This document shows, piece after piece, positions 21,220-30,865 of a stretch of 64,000 nt of DNA. Source of the stretch: Planctomycetaceae bacterium (GTDB taxonomy: Bacteria; Planctomycetota; Planctomycetia; Pirellulales; Lacipirellulaceae); the NCBI GenBank assembly GCA_002702655.1, contig PABB01000007.1, positions 45,141 to 109,140 on the forward strand, given 5' to 3'. A program made the position numbers and the translations under genes. Under the pieces are notes generated by a model. It made no database searches. It was given only the letters and a program-made list of their open reading frames with translations, and was not told where the DNA came from. The stretch's first letter is position 1, and each line of letters begins with the position of its first letter.

Positions 21220-22548
21220 CTACGCCGTCCAGGGCGCGCGATGTTCATAGTCCAGCATCGAATTTGCTTCATCATCATCGAGAAACCGTTGGCGTTGAGG
21301 ATCCCACTGCAGAGCGCGTCCGAGCTTCATGGCCATATGCGTGATCACGCAAATCGAGTTGGAGCGATGCCCCACTTCCACGGGACAGATCGGGTCCTTG
21401 CGCGAGCGCATGCAGGTCAGGAAGTTCAGCATGTGATTGTCGCTTACGTAGAGCTTTGTCTCGCCGTCGCCGACCGTCTCGTTGAGCACTTCCGGGTGCT
21501 CGGCCGTCATGCGGCCGCGTTCGACGAAGATCCAGCCGTCGTCCCCCTCGAACCGCACGCCCGCCTGGCCGGATCGAGATAGAAGTTTGACGCCGTCGGC
21601 GTACTCGCCTTCCGCTTCGAAATTGGTATGGACGTCGAACAGGCCCCGATCGGGGAACTCGCCACTAGCCCGCATGGCCACCGGGCCCGAGTCGTCCGAG
21701 CCGTGACCCCACTGGGCGATATCGAACATGTGCGAGCCCCAGCCGGTGATCATGCCGCGGCAGTAACCCTCGATCTGCAGCCAGCCGGGCCGGCTGAAGT
21801 CGTCCAGCGGATGCACGCGATCGATCGCATAGGGCGCCGCCTGCCGGGGGCCCAGCCACATTTCATAGTTGAGATTCGACGGCGGCTCGGCGGGCGTCGG
21901 ATCGCCGGTTCCCGAGTCGGTCGGCATCATCACGAGAATCGTGTGCAGTTTTCCGAGGCGGCCGTTGCGGACCAACTCGCAGACATGGCGAAAGTTGGTC
22001 TCCGACCGCTGCTGCGAGCCCGTCTGGAAGACGCAGTTGTTGCGCCGCACCGCTTCGACCAGCCGTTGTCCCTCGCCAATGGTGTAGGTGAGCGGCTTTT
22101 GCAGATGGATGTCTTTGCCGGCGTTCGCAGCAGCGATGGCCGCGACGCCATGCCAATGGTCGGGCGTCGAAATGGTGACGCCGTCGATGTCGTCTCGCGC
22201 CAGCAGTTCGCGGAAATCCTCGTAGACGTCGACCACCGGCGCCGGAAGGCCGGCCAGCTGCTGCGAGTAGAACTTCGTCACTTCGTCGCGGGCATGCGCG
22301 GCGCGGCGGCTGTCGAGGTCGCACACGGCGACGACCCGCGCGTTGGCCGCGGGTCTTAGGCCCTGCTGCAGGCACGCCCGCATGTCCCCGTGCCCCATAC
22401 GGCCCGTGCCAATGCAACCAATGTGCAGGCGGTTGCTGGGTCGGTCGGCGCCCAGGACGCGGGCTGGAACAAAGTAGGGCGCAGCCGCCAACCCGGCGGC
22501 CGCGGTCGACTTCAAGAGCGCTCGTCGCGTGATCTGCTTCTTGGCCAT
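21220..22548 (-). CDS. Gfo/Idh/MocA family oxidoreductase with Tat signal
   Basis: 442 residues from ATG 22548, supported by a strong AGGGGAG seven bases upstream and by a twin-arginine leader (KQITRRALLKSTAAAGLAAA). The N-terminal Rossmann domain carries GCIGTGRMGHGD for NAD(P) binding, then VVAVCDLD and the family motif LQKPLTYTIGEG, whose Lys is usually catalytic. The C-terminal half is the beta-sheet substrate domain (GSHMFDIAQWG, HPLDDFSRPGW). Planctomycetes hold many of these exported paralogues, generally suspected to act on sugars or glycosides by transient oxidation. It sits between two DUF6807 genes, 10 bases from the upstream one and 16 from the downstream one, implying a joint function. 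Confidence 0.88.
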   Translation of the reverse strand: MAKKQITRRALLKSTAAAGLAAAPYFVPARVLGADRPSNRLHIGCIGTGRMGHGDMRACLQQGLRPAANARVVAVCDLDSRRAAHARDEVTKFYSQQLAGLPAPVVDVYEDFRELLARDDIDGVTISTPDHWHGVAAIAAANAGKDIHLQKPLTYTIGEGQRLVEAVRRNNCVFQTGSQQRSETNFRHVCELVRNGRLGKLHTILVMMPTDSGTGDPTPAEPPSNLNYEMWLGPRQAAPYAIDRVHPLDDFSRPGWLQIEGYCRGMITGWGSHMFDIAQWGHGSDDSGPVAMRASGEFPDRGLFDVHTNFEAEGEYADGVKLLSRSGQAGVRFEGDDGWIFVERGRMTAEHPEVLNETVGDGETKLYVSDNHMLNFLTCMRSRKDPICPVEVGHRSNSICVITHMAMKLGRALQWDPQRQRFLDDDEANSMLDYEHRAPWTA

Positions 22549-22558
22549 ATGAACTCCC

Positions 22559-23617
22559 CTATTTCTCGCCAGCGGCGGTTGACGGTTGAGTGGCCGTTGC
22601 GTCTCCCGCAAACGCGGCATAGGCTTCGCGAAGCTGCTCCGCCTGCCACCGGCCCGAGTGAATGCAAATTCGATATCGCAATGTCAGCTGCTCGCCGGCT
22701 GCCAGACGAAGCGGCGCGTCGTTGAGAACCGCCGCGTTCATGTAACTGATCACCGGCAACCGGATCACGTACCAGGGCGTCGGGCTACGTGGGTTTCGCG
22801 GATGGTCCAGGATCGCAATGCCGCCGGACTTGCCTTCAACCACTCCTGAGTAGTCCATGGCCACGCTCGCACCGCGGTGCCGGTCGCCGGAGTCGAACGC
22901 CACGGGCCCCTCGACATTCGTCGCCACGCGCTCCGCCAGATTCTCCGCCAGCCGCACGCTGAGTCCCGCATAACCGCCGGCGGCCCCAGGCTGCGGCGGG
23001 CTGCGATCGAGCGTCACGTCCTCCGCCGCCGTGAACGCAGATATCCAATCAATATGGTAGTCGCCTGCCGCGTCCGGTGCGCTGACCTGCATCGTGCGAC
23101 GCTCTTGCAGCAGCGCCGGCTGATCGCCCCGCGGGCCGTAGCTGACAGCCATCGCGATTGTCGCCGAACCGTCGGGATGCGCGTCGACGTGCACGCCGGA
23201 GCAAGTGGTGGCGCCATCGGCCCGCCCGCTGCCAGAGGACGACTCCCAGTAATTGACGCCATTGATGAACTTCCAGCTGAACCAGAGCCCGTGGTGCCAT
23301 GCGTGGTCGGCGGGCGCGTTCCAGGTGAGCACGCACCCGTCGGGCATCGCGAGCGGGTGAAAGTACGGCTTATCGAGCTCGCCACCATAGTGGAACCGCC
23401 ACAAGACGCGGTCGTCGCGTACTCGCGCAATCGACGAGTCGGCTTGTCGCCAATAAGCTGCCGCTAATTGCCCGGCCGCGCCATTCGTGCGAGATTCCAA
23501 CGCGACGGCGTTCAGCCGGCCCCCGTCCTGCGCGAACGCAGTCGTTGGCAAGCAAGCGGCGGCGAGCACGATCATGGCCGAGCGTCTCAAAGTGGATTGC
23601 ATACAAGCCTTTGACAT
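22559..23617 (-). CDS. DUF6807 (PmoA-like) family exported protein, second copy
   Basis: 352 residues with a signal peptide (SAMIVLAAACLPTTAFAQ). The family block HAWHHGLWFSWKFINGVNYW corresponds to HHRSVWIADK in the neighbouring paralogue, and the C-terminus carries SPTPWYVIRLPV and RYRICIHSGR. It belongs to the same DUF6807 family as the gene at 20226-21203 but is only distantly similar, so the two are unlikely to be recent duplicates. It lies 59 bases after GH43 and 10 before the Gfo/Idh/MocA gene. No catalytic site is known for the family. A start five codons downstream (MQSTLRRSAM) is equally possible. Confidence 0.75.
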   Translation of the reverse strand: MSKACMQSTLRRSAMIVLAAACLPTTAFAQDGGRLNAVALESRTNGAAGQLAAAYWRQADSSIARVRDDRVLWRFHYGGELDKPYFHPLAMPDGCVLTWNAPADHAWHHGLWFSWKFINGVNYWESSSGSGRADGATTCSGVHVDAHPDGSATIAMAVSYGPRGDQPALLQERRTMQVSAPDAAGDYHIDWISAFTAAEDVTLDRSPPQPGAAGGYAGLSVRLAENLAERVATNVEGPVAFDSGDRHRGASVAMDYSGVVEGKSGGIAILDHPRNPRSPTPWYVIRLPVISYMNAAVLNDAPLRLAAGEQLTLRYRICIHSGRWQAEQLREAYAAFAGDATATQPSTAAGEK

Positions 23618-23676
23618 GGGGCGTGGAGCAAGGAGTTTGGATGCCGCCAGTTACAATCGGGGGCCGCAGAAACGTT

Positions 23677-25344
23677 TCACGGTGAATCAGTTCCCGTTTT
23701 GGCTGAATCGCTCGGCGGGAGACGCTCGACGATGAAACGATCCATGTCGGCATGGCCGTGTTGCTCGGCGGCCGTGGGACTTTGGCAGAAAAGCCCCACT
23801 TTTGCGCCGATCCAACGGCCCTCGCGGGCTTGAAACGCCGGGCCAATCGTCTGCCAGTTGCCGCCGTCGTCGAGGTACTCAAACTCGCAAACGGCGCCAT
23901 CGCGCACGACGACTCGCAGTTCAACGCAGGGCGATGCGAGTTGTTCTTCGGCAACGGTCGCTTCCTCGCGGCCTGTGTCTGCATGGCGACAGCGGCGGCC
24001 GACGACTTGCCACCCTTTCGCGGAGCGCTCCACCGCGACGTAGGCGTAATCGCGGCCCATGACCAGCATTCCCGCCGATTCGCCCTCACGCAAGTCTGAT
24101 CCGTCCAGGGTGCAGCGGGCGACAAACTCTGGCGCCGGGAATTTTTGCAGTAGCAAACTCGACGTGTCCCACAGGTTGCGGAATTCCGCCGGCCGTGGCG
24201 TCGCAGCCAATCGCAACCACCCTTGGCGGGCGTCCAACGACGCCCAACTCTCCTGCGGATTGCCGTGCCACTGCCACTGCAGCCCCAACTCGGGACCGTC
24301 ACACTTGTCGCTCGCGACGGGACCGTGCGGCGTAACCACTGCCGATGTCACGGGCTTAGCATGCCGCAGCACGGGCTCGCCTTCCCCGTCCCCGTCGGCG
24401 TCGTCGCCGATCACCGGCCAGTTGTCAATCCACCGCAGCGGCTGCAGGTGCACGATCCGCCCGTACGGCCCCGCATCCTGAAAATGCAGGAACCAATCCG
24501 ACCCGTCCGGCGCCTGCACCCACGCGCCCTGGTGAGGCCCGTTCACCTCCGTGGCCCCCTGCGACAGCACCCGGCGGACCTCATACGGCCCCCGCACATT
24601 GCGCGAACGCAACACGAGTTGCCAGCCCTCGGCGACGCCGCCCGCGGGGGCGAAGATATAGTAGTAGCCGTTGCGTTTGTAGAACTTGGGCCCCTCGACC
24701 GTGGGATTGTCGCCGTGACCGTCGTAGACGATCCACCCCTTGTCGATCGCCTGGGTCCCGTCGGGCGAAAGTTCAACGACCGACAACAGGCTGTTGATCC
24801 CGGCCCGCGAATGGGCGAAGGCGTGCACCATGTAAACCTTGCCGTCGTCGTCCCACAACGGGCACGGGTCGATGTTGCCGTGCGCCTGCTTGACCAGCGT
24901 CGGCTCGCTCCAATCGCCGCGCGGATCCTGAGTGCGGACCATGTAGATGCCGCGATCGGGGTCCCCCCAATAAATGTAAAACCATCCGTCGTGCTGCCGC
25001 AATGATGGCGCCCAAACGCCGTTGCCGTGCTGCGGCCGGTCGAATGCTTCGTCGTAAAGCCGAGGCAGGGCGTGATTGACGATCTGCCAGTTCACCAAAT
25101 CGCGCGAATGCAAGATCGGCAGTCCCGGCACGCAATTGAACGACGACGCCGTCAGATAGAACTCTCCGCCGTCGGCCACCGCGTCGGGATCGCTGTAGTC
25201 GGCGAATAGCACGGGGTTTGTATACGTGCCATCGCCATTGTCCGACTGCCAAGGGGTCGGGTCCTGAGCCGCGGCGGGAGCGGCCGCGCTCAGCAGCCAA
25301 GTCAACGCGACCACGGGAATCGTCAACGGGCGTCGAGGCGTCAT
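23677..25344 (-). CDS. GH43 beta-xylosidase/alpha-L-arabinofuranosidase
   Basis: 555 residues from ATG 25344, preceded by TTGAGG. The frame is open further upstream, but this start gives a signal peptide (LTIPVVALTWLLSAAAPAAA). The five-bladed propeller domain follows: general base Asp52 in YSDPDAVADGGEFYL, FNCVPGLPILHSRDLVNW, the modulating Asp in NIDPCPLWDDDGK, and the acid Glu in TVEGPKFYKRNGYYYIF. About 200 C-terminal residues form a concanavalin-like beta sandwich (GDYAYVAVE-type sequence), typical of GH43 xylosidases and arabinosidases. It opens the five-gene minus-strand operon and likely releases xylose or arabinose from arabinoxylan fragments in the periplasm or outside the cell. Confidence 0.88.
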   Translation of the reverse strand: MTPRRPLTIPVVALTWLLSAAAPAAAQDPTPWQSDNGDGTYTNPVLFADYSDPDAVADGGEFYLTASSFNCVPGLPILHSRDLVNWQIVNHALPRLYDEAFDRPQHGNGVWAPSLRQHDGWFYIYWGDPDRGIYMVRTQDPRGDWSEPTLVKQAHGNIDPCPLWDDDGKVYMVHAFAHSRAGINSLLSVVELSPDGTQAIDKGWIVYDGHGDNPTVEGPKFYKRNGYYYIFAPAGGVAEGWQLVLRSRNVRGPYEVRRVLSQGATEVNGPHQGAWVQAPDGSDWFLHFQDAGPYGRIVHLQPLRWIDNWPVIGDDADGDGEGEPVLRHAKPVTSAVVTPHGPVASDKCDGPELGLQWQWHGNPQESWASLDARQGWLRLAATPRPAEFRNLWDTSSLLLQKFPAPEFVARCTLDGSDLREGESAGMLVMGRDYAYVAVERSAKGWQVVGRRCRHADTGREEATVAEEQLASPCVELRVVVRDGAVCEFEYLDDGGNWQTIGPAFQAREGRWIGAKVGLFCQSPTAAEQHGHADMDRFIVERLPPSDSAKTGTDSP

Positions 25345-25941
25345 GCCGACCTCAATTGGATTACTGCGGTTGGCGCCCCTCGAGGCGCCGACCGGATTTG
25401 TCATGCCGCGCCGGCCAAGAAGGAACGCCGCGAAACGACTGCTCCCTCGGATACGCGTCGCAAGATGGCTGATGCGAGATGTGTTTCGCCCTATGATCGC
25501 TGGCTGTTCGGCTCGCTGCAAGGTCCGCCTCACCCCCGCACGCCGAGCTTCACGGAATAGGCAATCGACGCCGTCGCCGCCCGGAAACTTGAGCGTCCTG
25601 CTCGACGAGCCCGTTCCGCCGTTCCTCGATTGCGCAAAAAAGTTCTGCGACCGCGCCCCGCATCGTCTCGTGACGTGCGGTGGGACTACCGTAAGCATGC
25701 GGCCGCGGCACATAGCGCCACCGTCGCAATGCTGATCCACTATAGCCGCGGCCCGCGCGACTCACAGCCCGGACGTTTGCGGTTTGGGGATGGCGGCGAT
25801 GCGCCGGACGAAATCGAAGGCGCGACGATCTGTTGGCAGCCGCTGGACGGCCGGCAGGACTCCCGTCGCCTGAGTCCCACTCCGCCATCCTTGATCGGCT
25901 CGAACCTTTTCTTTGTCAGTTGCAACGCGAGGCGCCGACTA
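25345..25941. other. Intergenic region, about 600 bases
   Basis: The region lies between the start of the GH43 operon and the decayed PEP-CTERM gene. It contains the duplicated hexamer GGCGCC-CCTCGA-GGCGCC near 25369-25386, which might be a regulatory palindrome. No gene, RNA or clear promoter is recognised. Confidence 0.35.
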
Positions 25942-26657
25942 TTGAAGTTCACCTGCACACAGTCTCTCACGCCGTTGGCCGTCTGCATCCTGACCGTTTG
26001 CCAAGCTTCGGCTCACGCGCAGATCAACTACGTCGACGCTACTCACGGGGATTCTGGAAATACGGCTGTCGCTCCTTCGGCGGGAGGAGGCGTATTCAAC
26101 ACGTCGGGGAATCTCGGCGATCAGGGGCCCGGCGGCGACGGGCTCTGGAATGTTCGCGGTTTTGCGAACGACGGCGCCATCGATCGGAACGCGTCGAGCG
26201 GCAACGTTGACGACGCTCAGCGTCTCGTGACGTGCCGCTGGCGACCTACGACGGCTACGCTTACTTCTGGGTCGACTTTAGCAATTGGCAGCTGGGCGAC
26301 GCGCTGGTCGATGAAGCGGACGACTTGCCGCTCTATACGCGCAACTCCCCCGAAGTCGCTCAACACGAGACGGGCGCCGATGCCACCGTCTTCAGTTCAA
26401 ACCTGGCGCCCAACCCGTTCACGTCCGACGTGATGGTGGGCGAGGGCAATCGACGCTTGTATCAGGTGTCGCTGGGACGAGTCACTGATTCAACCATTGC
26501 TGTGTACATCGACGACGTCGGGGCGAACCAAGTCGACTCGAATGAACGCACGTGGTACGACGGCATCGGCTAGCAAGTGGCGCCCGAGCCGCCGTCGGCG
26601 CTCCTGGGCATCCTGAGCCTGCCAGGCATCGCAGGCATGCGGCCGCGGACTCGCTAA
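25942..26657 (+). pseudogene. Decayed PEP-CTERM surface protein
   Basis: Two frame pieces and a tail together make about 238 codons. A possible TTG start at 25942 leads into a signal peptide (SLTPLAVCILTVCQASAHA) and a mature N-terminus INYVDATHGDSGNT. Near 26228 the frame shifts by one; the second piece reads PLATYDGYAYFWVDFSNW. It ends at TAG 26571-26573, after which the same frame gives APEPPSALLGILSLPGIAGM and basic residues before TAA 26655. That tail is a PEP-CTERM sorting signal: PEP, hydrophobic helix, Arg cluster. So an intact ancestor would have been an exosortase substrate. One indel and one stop disrupt it. Function of the mature part is not recognisable. Confidence 0.6.
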
Positions 26658-27029
26658 ACGCCCTGCACCGATTTCGCAGTTCTATGACCTGAAGATACGA
26701 CCGTTCGGCGGGCGGCGGTCGGTGCTCGCCGAGTTGCCTTGTTGATCAGGGCGAGATAGCAGAGCGGATCGCGCCCCGCTCCACGGGTGAGACTCAGGTT
26801 CAGCGGCTCGGCAGCGGACGACGAGCCTCGTGGGGTCGTGAATTGATTGGTCTGCCCCTGCTGGCGCTGACACGGCAGGCCTCCACCTTCCGGCGAGCCG
26901 GCAGGACCCTGTTTTTCGTTGGTTGGGTTCCGGACCGATCGCCGAATCGCCGAATCGCCGAATCGCCGCGTCGCCGCGTCGCAAGCGTCGCATTAGGCCG
27001 CGACGCAGTTTTGGCGTTGCGTGCGATTT
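26658..27029. other. Intergenic region before kinase gene
   Basis: No gene is recognised. The region holds a short tandem repeat (26938-26986) and leads into the kinase promoter at 27030. Open frames on both strands are Arg-rich and look like non-coding GC-rich sequence. Confidence 0.35.
26938..26986. repeat. 8-bp tandem repeat array
   Basis: The unit GAATCGCC is repeated three times head to tail and then grades into two copies of GCGTCGCC, with a partial copy at each end. The array is about 50 bases long and lies some 45-90 bases upstream of the kinase promoter. It could vary in copy number by slippage. No spacer structure exists, so it is not a CRISPR. Confidence 0.6.
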
Positions 27030-27058
27030 TTGTGCCTGGCCGAGGGCTCCGATATACT
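27030..27058 (+). promoter_or_regulatory. Sigma70-like promoter for the kinase gene
   Basis: TTGTGC at 27030-27035, a spacer of exactly 17 bases, then TATACT at 27053-27058. Transcription would begin near 27065, about 50 bases before ATG 27114. This argues against the longer open frame from 27021, which would place the promoter inside the gene. The same TTGTGC-N17-TATAxT layout precedes the HAF-repeat gene at 60397. Confidence 0.5.
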
Positions 27059-27113
27059 GTGCCTGCGTTCAGACACGTTGCCGGTGTTTCGAGTCCAGCC
27101 CGCGAAGCTCGCC

Positions 27114-30100
27114 ATGCCTCAGTCCGATGGGAACCCAAGGCCGCCGCGGAGTGACCGCGGCGAGTTGGAGTCGCTGTACGACGAATATGAAAGCGCACTG
27201 CTCGGCGGCGGGCGACCGCTGATTGCGGACTACTTGCCGCGTTGCCGCGCGGGCCTGAGGGCGACGCTGTTGCGTGAGTTGACGCTGCTTCGCATGGCCC
27301 ATCGCGGTCACAAGAGTGCGGCGGACGTCCGCCGCGAGATCATCGCCGAAGAACCCGATCTCCGTGCCGAGTTGGAAGCCGCCTACTCCCTCGACTCGCG
27401 GCAAGTCGCGGCGCCCCCCCCTAGCACAGACGCCGCTTCGACCAACTTCACCGCAGAAGTTTCGCCTCCCGCCCAGGACAATTCGGGCAGCGCCGCGACG
27501 ATTGATGTCCAATATGTCACCTTGCGCTGCCCCGCGTGCGCTGCATCGAATGTCGTGACCCACAATAGCGATGCGTCGCGCATCGCGTGCACCAAGTGCG
27601 GGATTCCGCTTGGCAGCCACGCCGTGGCCGCCGAGGTCGTTACTCCCAATCGCGGCGACCAGCCGACGGTCGATCAGGCAATCGGGGTTCGCGGAGCAGG
27701 CGACGAGACGTTCTACCGCCATCTGATCGCTGGCGAGCGGTTTCGGAAGCTCAATCTGCATGCCGTCGGCGGACTGGGCGAGATCTACCTGGCTCGCGAC
27801 GAACAATTGGTGCGCGAGGTCGCGCTCAAAGAGCTTCAGCATCAGCACGCCGACACGCCTGGAAAGCGCGATCGCTTTGTCTTCGAAGGTCGGGTCACGG
27901 GAAAACTCGAGCACCCCGGAATTGTGCCGATCTATTCGCTCGGCGCTGACGTCCACGGCAGGCCGTTCTATACAATGCGGTTCGTGCGGGGCCGGAGTCT
28001 CGCGAAGGTCATCCAGATCCTGCACCTGGAAGACGACTTTGCGATCCATCCGAGCCATACCGGCTTGCGCAGCGCCTTGCAGAATTTCATGGCCGCCTGT
28101 CATGCGCTGGAGTACGCACATAGCCGCGGCGTGCTGCATTGCGACGTCAAGCCCGACAACATCATGGTAGGGAAGTTCGGCGAGACGTACGTCGTCGACT
28201 GGGGCATGGCGCGCGTCGCGGGGAGCGACCTGGTCGCCTATCAACACGACGGGGAAAGTCCTATCCAACCCTCTCGCGCCGACATCGATCCGCAGCCCGG
28301 CGCCGCGATGGGAACGCCCGCCTTCATGAGCCCCGAGCAGGCCGTCGGCGACGTGGACCAGTTGGCCGAGGCAACCGACATCTTCAGTCTCGGAGCGACG
28401 CTATTCCACCTGCTGACAGGCAAGCCGCCCTACACGGGCAAGTCGCTGTCGGAGGTGATCTCCAAAGCAGCGGCCGCGGCGTACGCTCCGCCGCGCGAGC
28501 TGTCATCGCGGGTGCCCCGGCCGCTGGAGGCCGTCTGTCTCAAGGCGATGGCGAAACTCCCCAGCGATCGCTATGCCAGCGCACGGCAACTCGCCGACGA
28601 CGTCGATCGCTGGTTGGGCGACGAACCGCTGACGGCTTACCGTGACAGCTACTTCGACCGAGCGCGACGTTTCGCCCGCCGCAACCGCGCATTGGTCGGC
28701 CTGGCAGCGTCGGCGCTCGTTCTGATTGCCGTGGTGAGCACGGTTGCGGCACTGCTCGTCAATCGCGCCCGTCTTGAGCAAATCCGGCTCACGCAGCGCA
28801 ACCAACAACTCGCCGAATCGGAAGCGGCGGCTCACGACGAGGCAGAGCGACGGTTCATTCAAGCCCGCAAAACCGTCGACGTCTGGCTGACGGGCTTCTC
28901 GGAAGCGTTACAGCAGTACCCGGGCATGACGGGCCTGCGCGAGACGATGCTCGCCCGAGCGGCCGACGAATACGAGCGCTTTGCCAACGAGGAGTTGAGT
29001 CGCCCCGAGTTGCGCGAGGAGCGCGCTCGAACGCAGATCCGCCTGGGCAACCTGCGTCGCGATCTGGGCGACGTCGATGCGGCCGTCGCCGCCTATCAAT
29101 CAGCCGCCGACACGCTGGCCCCCGGGGAAAGCGAAGGCGATCCCTCAGCTTCAATTGTCGTGGAGCGTGCGCGGGCCCTGGAGCGGCTCGGGTTGGCGCT
29201 CGCCGATCAGCATCAACACGCCGACGCCCTGGCAGCGCTGCGCGAGAGTATTGAATCTCTCGAGCAACTGGCCAACGAACGCACAAGTCCCCCTCCGCAG
29301 GCCGTCATCGCCTTGGCCACGTCGCATATCAGCCTGGGCACGTTGCTGGCTGCCGTGGAAGAGTTCGACGAGAGCAAGCGGCAGTACGACGAGGCCGCCG
29401 CATTGGCAAGCCGCTCCGTATCCGACCCCGACGCCGCCGACGCCCTCGACCGATTGGCCGCCACAGCCAAGACCGGACTGGGGCAAATCGCTCTCGCCCA
29501 GGGCGACGCCGCCCGTGCGGAAAGGTGCTTCGCCGACGCGACCAACGCCTTCGAAAACCTGTGGCTGCGCAGCGATGGCGATCCGGCGGCTCGAGAACAG
29601 TTGGCAACGGCTAGACTCGCGCGGGCCGCCACACTGGCAGCGCAGGGCGATCTGCAGGGACAGGCTAACGAAACGCAACGGGCCCTGGAGGATTTGAGTT
29701 GGCTCGCCGCCGCCTATCCGGACATCGTGCGGTACCGCGAACGTGTCAACGAAGCGCATACGAACCTGGGGATGGCGCAGATCGAATTGGGCGAGTTTGC
29801 GGACGCGGAGAAGACGCTCGAAACGGCCCGCGACGAACTGCGCACGATGGTCGCCGACTATCCGCTCTCGATGGGCTACGTCCGCGACTATGCCGTGGCG
29901 CTGGACGATCTAGCGCACTTGCGGATGCTCGCGGGCGCCTACGGATTGGGGCTCGCGGACGCCAACGAAGCGGCGCGAATTCTGAGCGAACTGGCGGCGG
30001 CGGCGCCGGATCTCGCCGGTTTGCGGGAGCGATTGGCGGTCGTGGAAAGTCACCGCGCCCAAGCCTTGTGGGACCTGGGCGAGCGTGATGCGGCGGTCGA

Positions 30101-30785
30101 ACAATTCGCCACTGCAAGCAGTCTGGTCCAGGAAATTGTCAGGCGGGCCGAGGTTCCCGCGACGTTGTTGCCCAATTTGGCGGTGATCGAAGAACGCTAC
30201 GGCGAAGCGCTCCATGCGAGCGGCGACGACAAGGCCGCCCATCGACACTGGCAGGCGGCGGCGGAACTGTGGGACCGGTGGGACTCCGCGTCCCACGACG
30301 GCCGGGCGGCGCAACAGGCCGCCGAGTTCTTTCTGACCTGCCCCGACGAGACCATCGCCGACCCTGCCCGGGCCCTCGCGCTGGCGTCGGCAGCGTATCG
30401 CATGGCCCCGCAGAACTCGTACGCGGCTGCGCTGGTCGCTCTTGCTCAGTCGAAACTTGGAAGAATGCAGCCAGCGCGGACGGCGTTGGCTCGATTCGGT
30501 GCGATCGAGCATTCGGGCAAGGCGGCAACTCGCCCCGCAGCCTGGATGGCGATGGCAGCGGCATCGATCAATGCTCAAGAAGGTCATGCTCAACTCGCAC
30601 GCAAGCAACTGGGAACGCTGCGAGAATGGGAAGCTAATGTGGCGCCGGGGGACTGGGCGTTTCGCGCCATGCGCAAGGCCGCGGAAGCGGCTTGGCCCCA
30701 AGACTTTGCGCCGTTCGGCGAGAATTCTCCACAACGTCTCAAGGCGTCCGACGACGGAGCCGATGGTACCGATAGCAGCGATTAG
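27114..30785 (+). CDS. Membrane Ser/Thr protein kinase with zinc ribbon and TPR-like region
   Basis: 1223 residues. Residues 1-110 are planctomycete-type N-terminal sequence (ELESLYDEYESALLGGGRP). Residues 139-163 form a zinc ribbon (CPAC...CTKC). The kinase domain spans about 210-500: glycine loop AVGGLGEIYLARD, Lys in VALKEL, catalytic loop HCDVKPDN near 341, DWG near 361, GTPAFMSPEQ and DIFSLGATLFHLLTGKPPY. The usual HRD Arg is Cys, and DFG is DWG. One membrane helix (GLAASALVLIAVVSTVAALLV) lies near 526-547. About 640 residues of helical repeats follow, with TPR-like spacing (IRLGNLRRDLGDVDAAVAAYQ), placing the repeats outside the cytoplasm. Targets are unknown. A TonB-dependent receptor gene follows after 80 bases, so sensing of a nutrient is possible. 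Confidence 0.9.
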   Translation: MPQSDGNPRPPRSDRGELESLYDEYESALLGGGRPLIADYLPRCRAGLRATLLRELTLLRMAHRGHKSAADVRREIIAEEPDLRAELEAAYSLDSRQVAAPPPSTDAASTNFTAEVSPPAQDNSGSAATIDVQYVTLRCPACAASNVVTHNSDASRIACTKCGIPLGSHAVAAEVVTPNRGDQPTVDQAIGVRGAGDETFYRHLIAGERFRKLNLHAVGGLGEIYLARDEQLVREVALKELQHQHADTPGKRDRFVFEGRVTGKLEHPGIVPIYSLGADVHGRPFYTMRFVRGRSLAKVIQILHLEDDFAIHPSHTGLRSALQNFMAACHALEYAHSRGVLHCDVKPDNIMVGKFGETYVVDWGMARVAGSDLVAYQHDGESPIQPSRADIDPQPGAAMGTPAFMSPEQAVGDVDQLAEATDIFSLGATLFHLLTGKPPYTGKSLSEVISKAAAAAYAPPRELSSRVPRPLEAVCLKAMAKLPSDRYASARQLADDVDRWLGDEPLTAYRDSYFDRARRFARRNRALVGLAASALVLIAVVSTVAALLVNRARLEQIRLTQRNQQLAESEAAAHDEAERRFIQARKTVDVWLTGFSEALQQYPGMTGLRETMLARAADEYERFANEELSRPELREERARTQIRLGNLRRDLGDVDAAVAAYQSAADTLAPGESEGDPSASIVVERARALERLGLALADQHQHADALAALRESIESLEQLANERTSPPPQAVIALATSHISLGTLLAAVEEFDESKRQYDEAAALASRSVSDPDAADALDRLAATAKTGLGQIALAQGDAARAERCFADATNAFENLWLRSDGDPAAREQLATARLARAATLAAQGDLQGQANETQRALEDLSWLAAAYPDIVRYRERVNEAHTNLGMAQIELGEFADAEKTLETARDELRTMVADYPLSMGYVRDYAVALDDLAHLRMLAGAYGLGLADANEAARILSELAAAAPDLAGLRERLAVVESHRAQALWDLGERDAAVEQFATASSLVQEIVRRAEVPATLLPNLAVIEERYGEALHASGDDKAAHRHWQAAAELWDRWDSASHDGRAAQQAAEFFLTCPDETIADPARALALASAAYRMAPQNSYAAALVALAQSKLGRMQPARTALARFGAIEHSGKAATRPAAWMAMAAASINAQEGHAQLARKQLGTLREWEANVAPGDWAFRAMRKAAEAAWPQDFAPFGENSPQRLKASDDGADGTDSSD

Positions 30786-30865
30786 GCAAAGTCTGCCGCT
30801 GGCTGGTTTTGCCGGACACCTCTTCGCCAACCCTCTCTTCGCTCGCCAACGGCCGACCTGTGTTC

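Noticed and set aside
26938-26986. CRISPR array
   Set aside because: The repeat units are 8 bp and contiguous, with no spacers or cas genes.
27021-27113. An earlier kinase start at 27021
   Set aside because: The promoter TTGTGC-N17-TATACT would lie inside the coding region, and the extra residues look non-coding.
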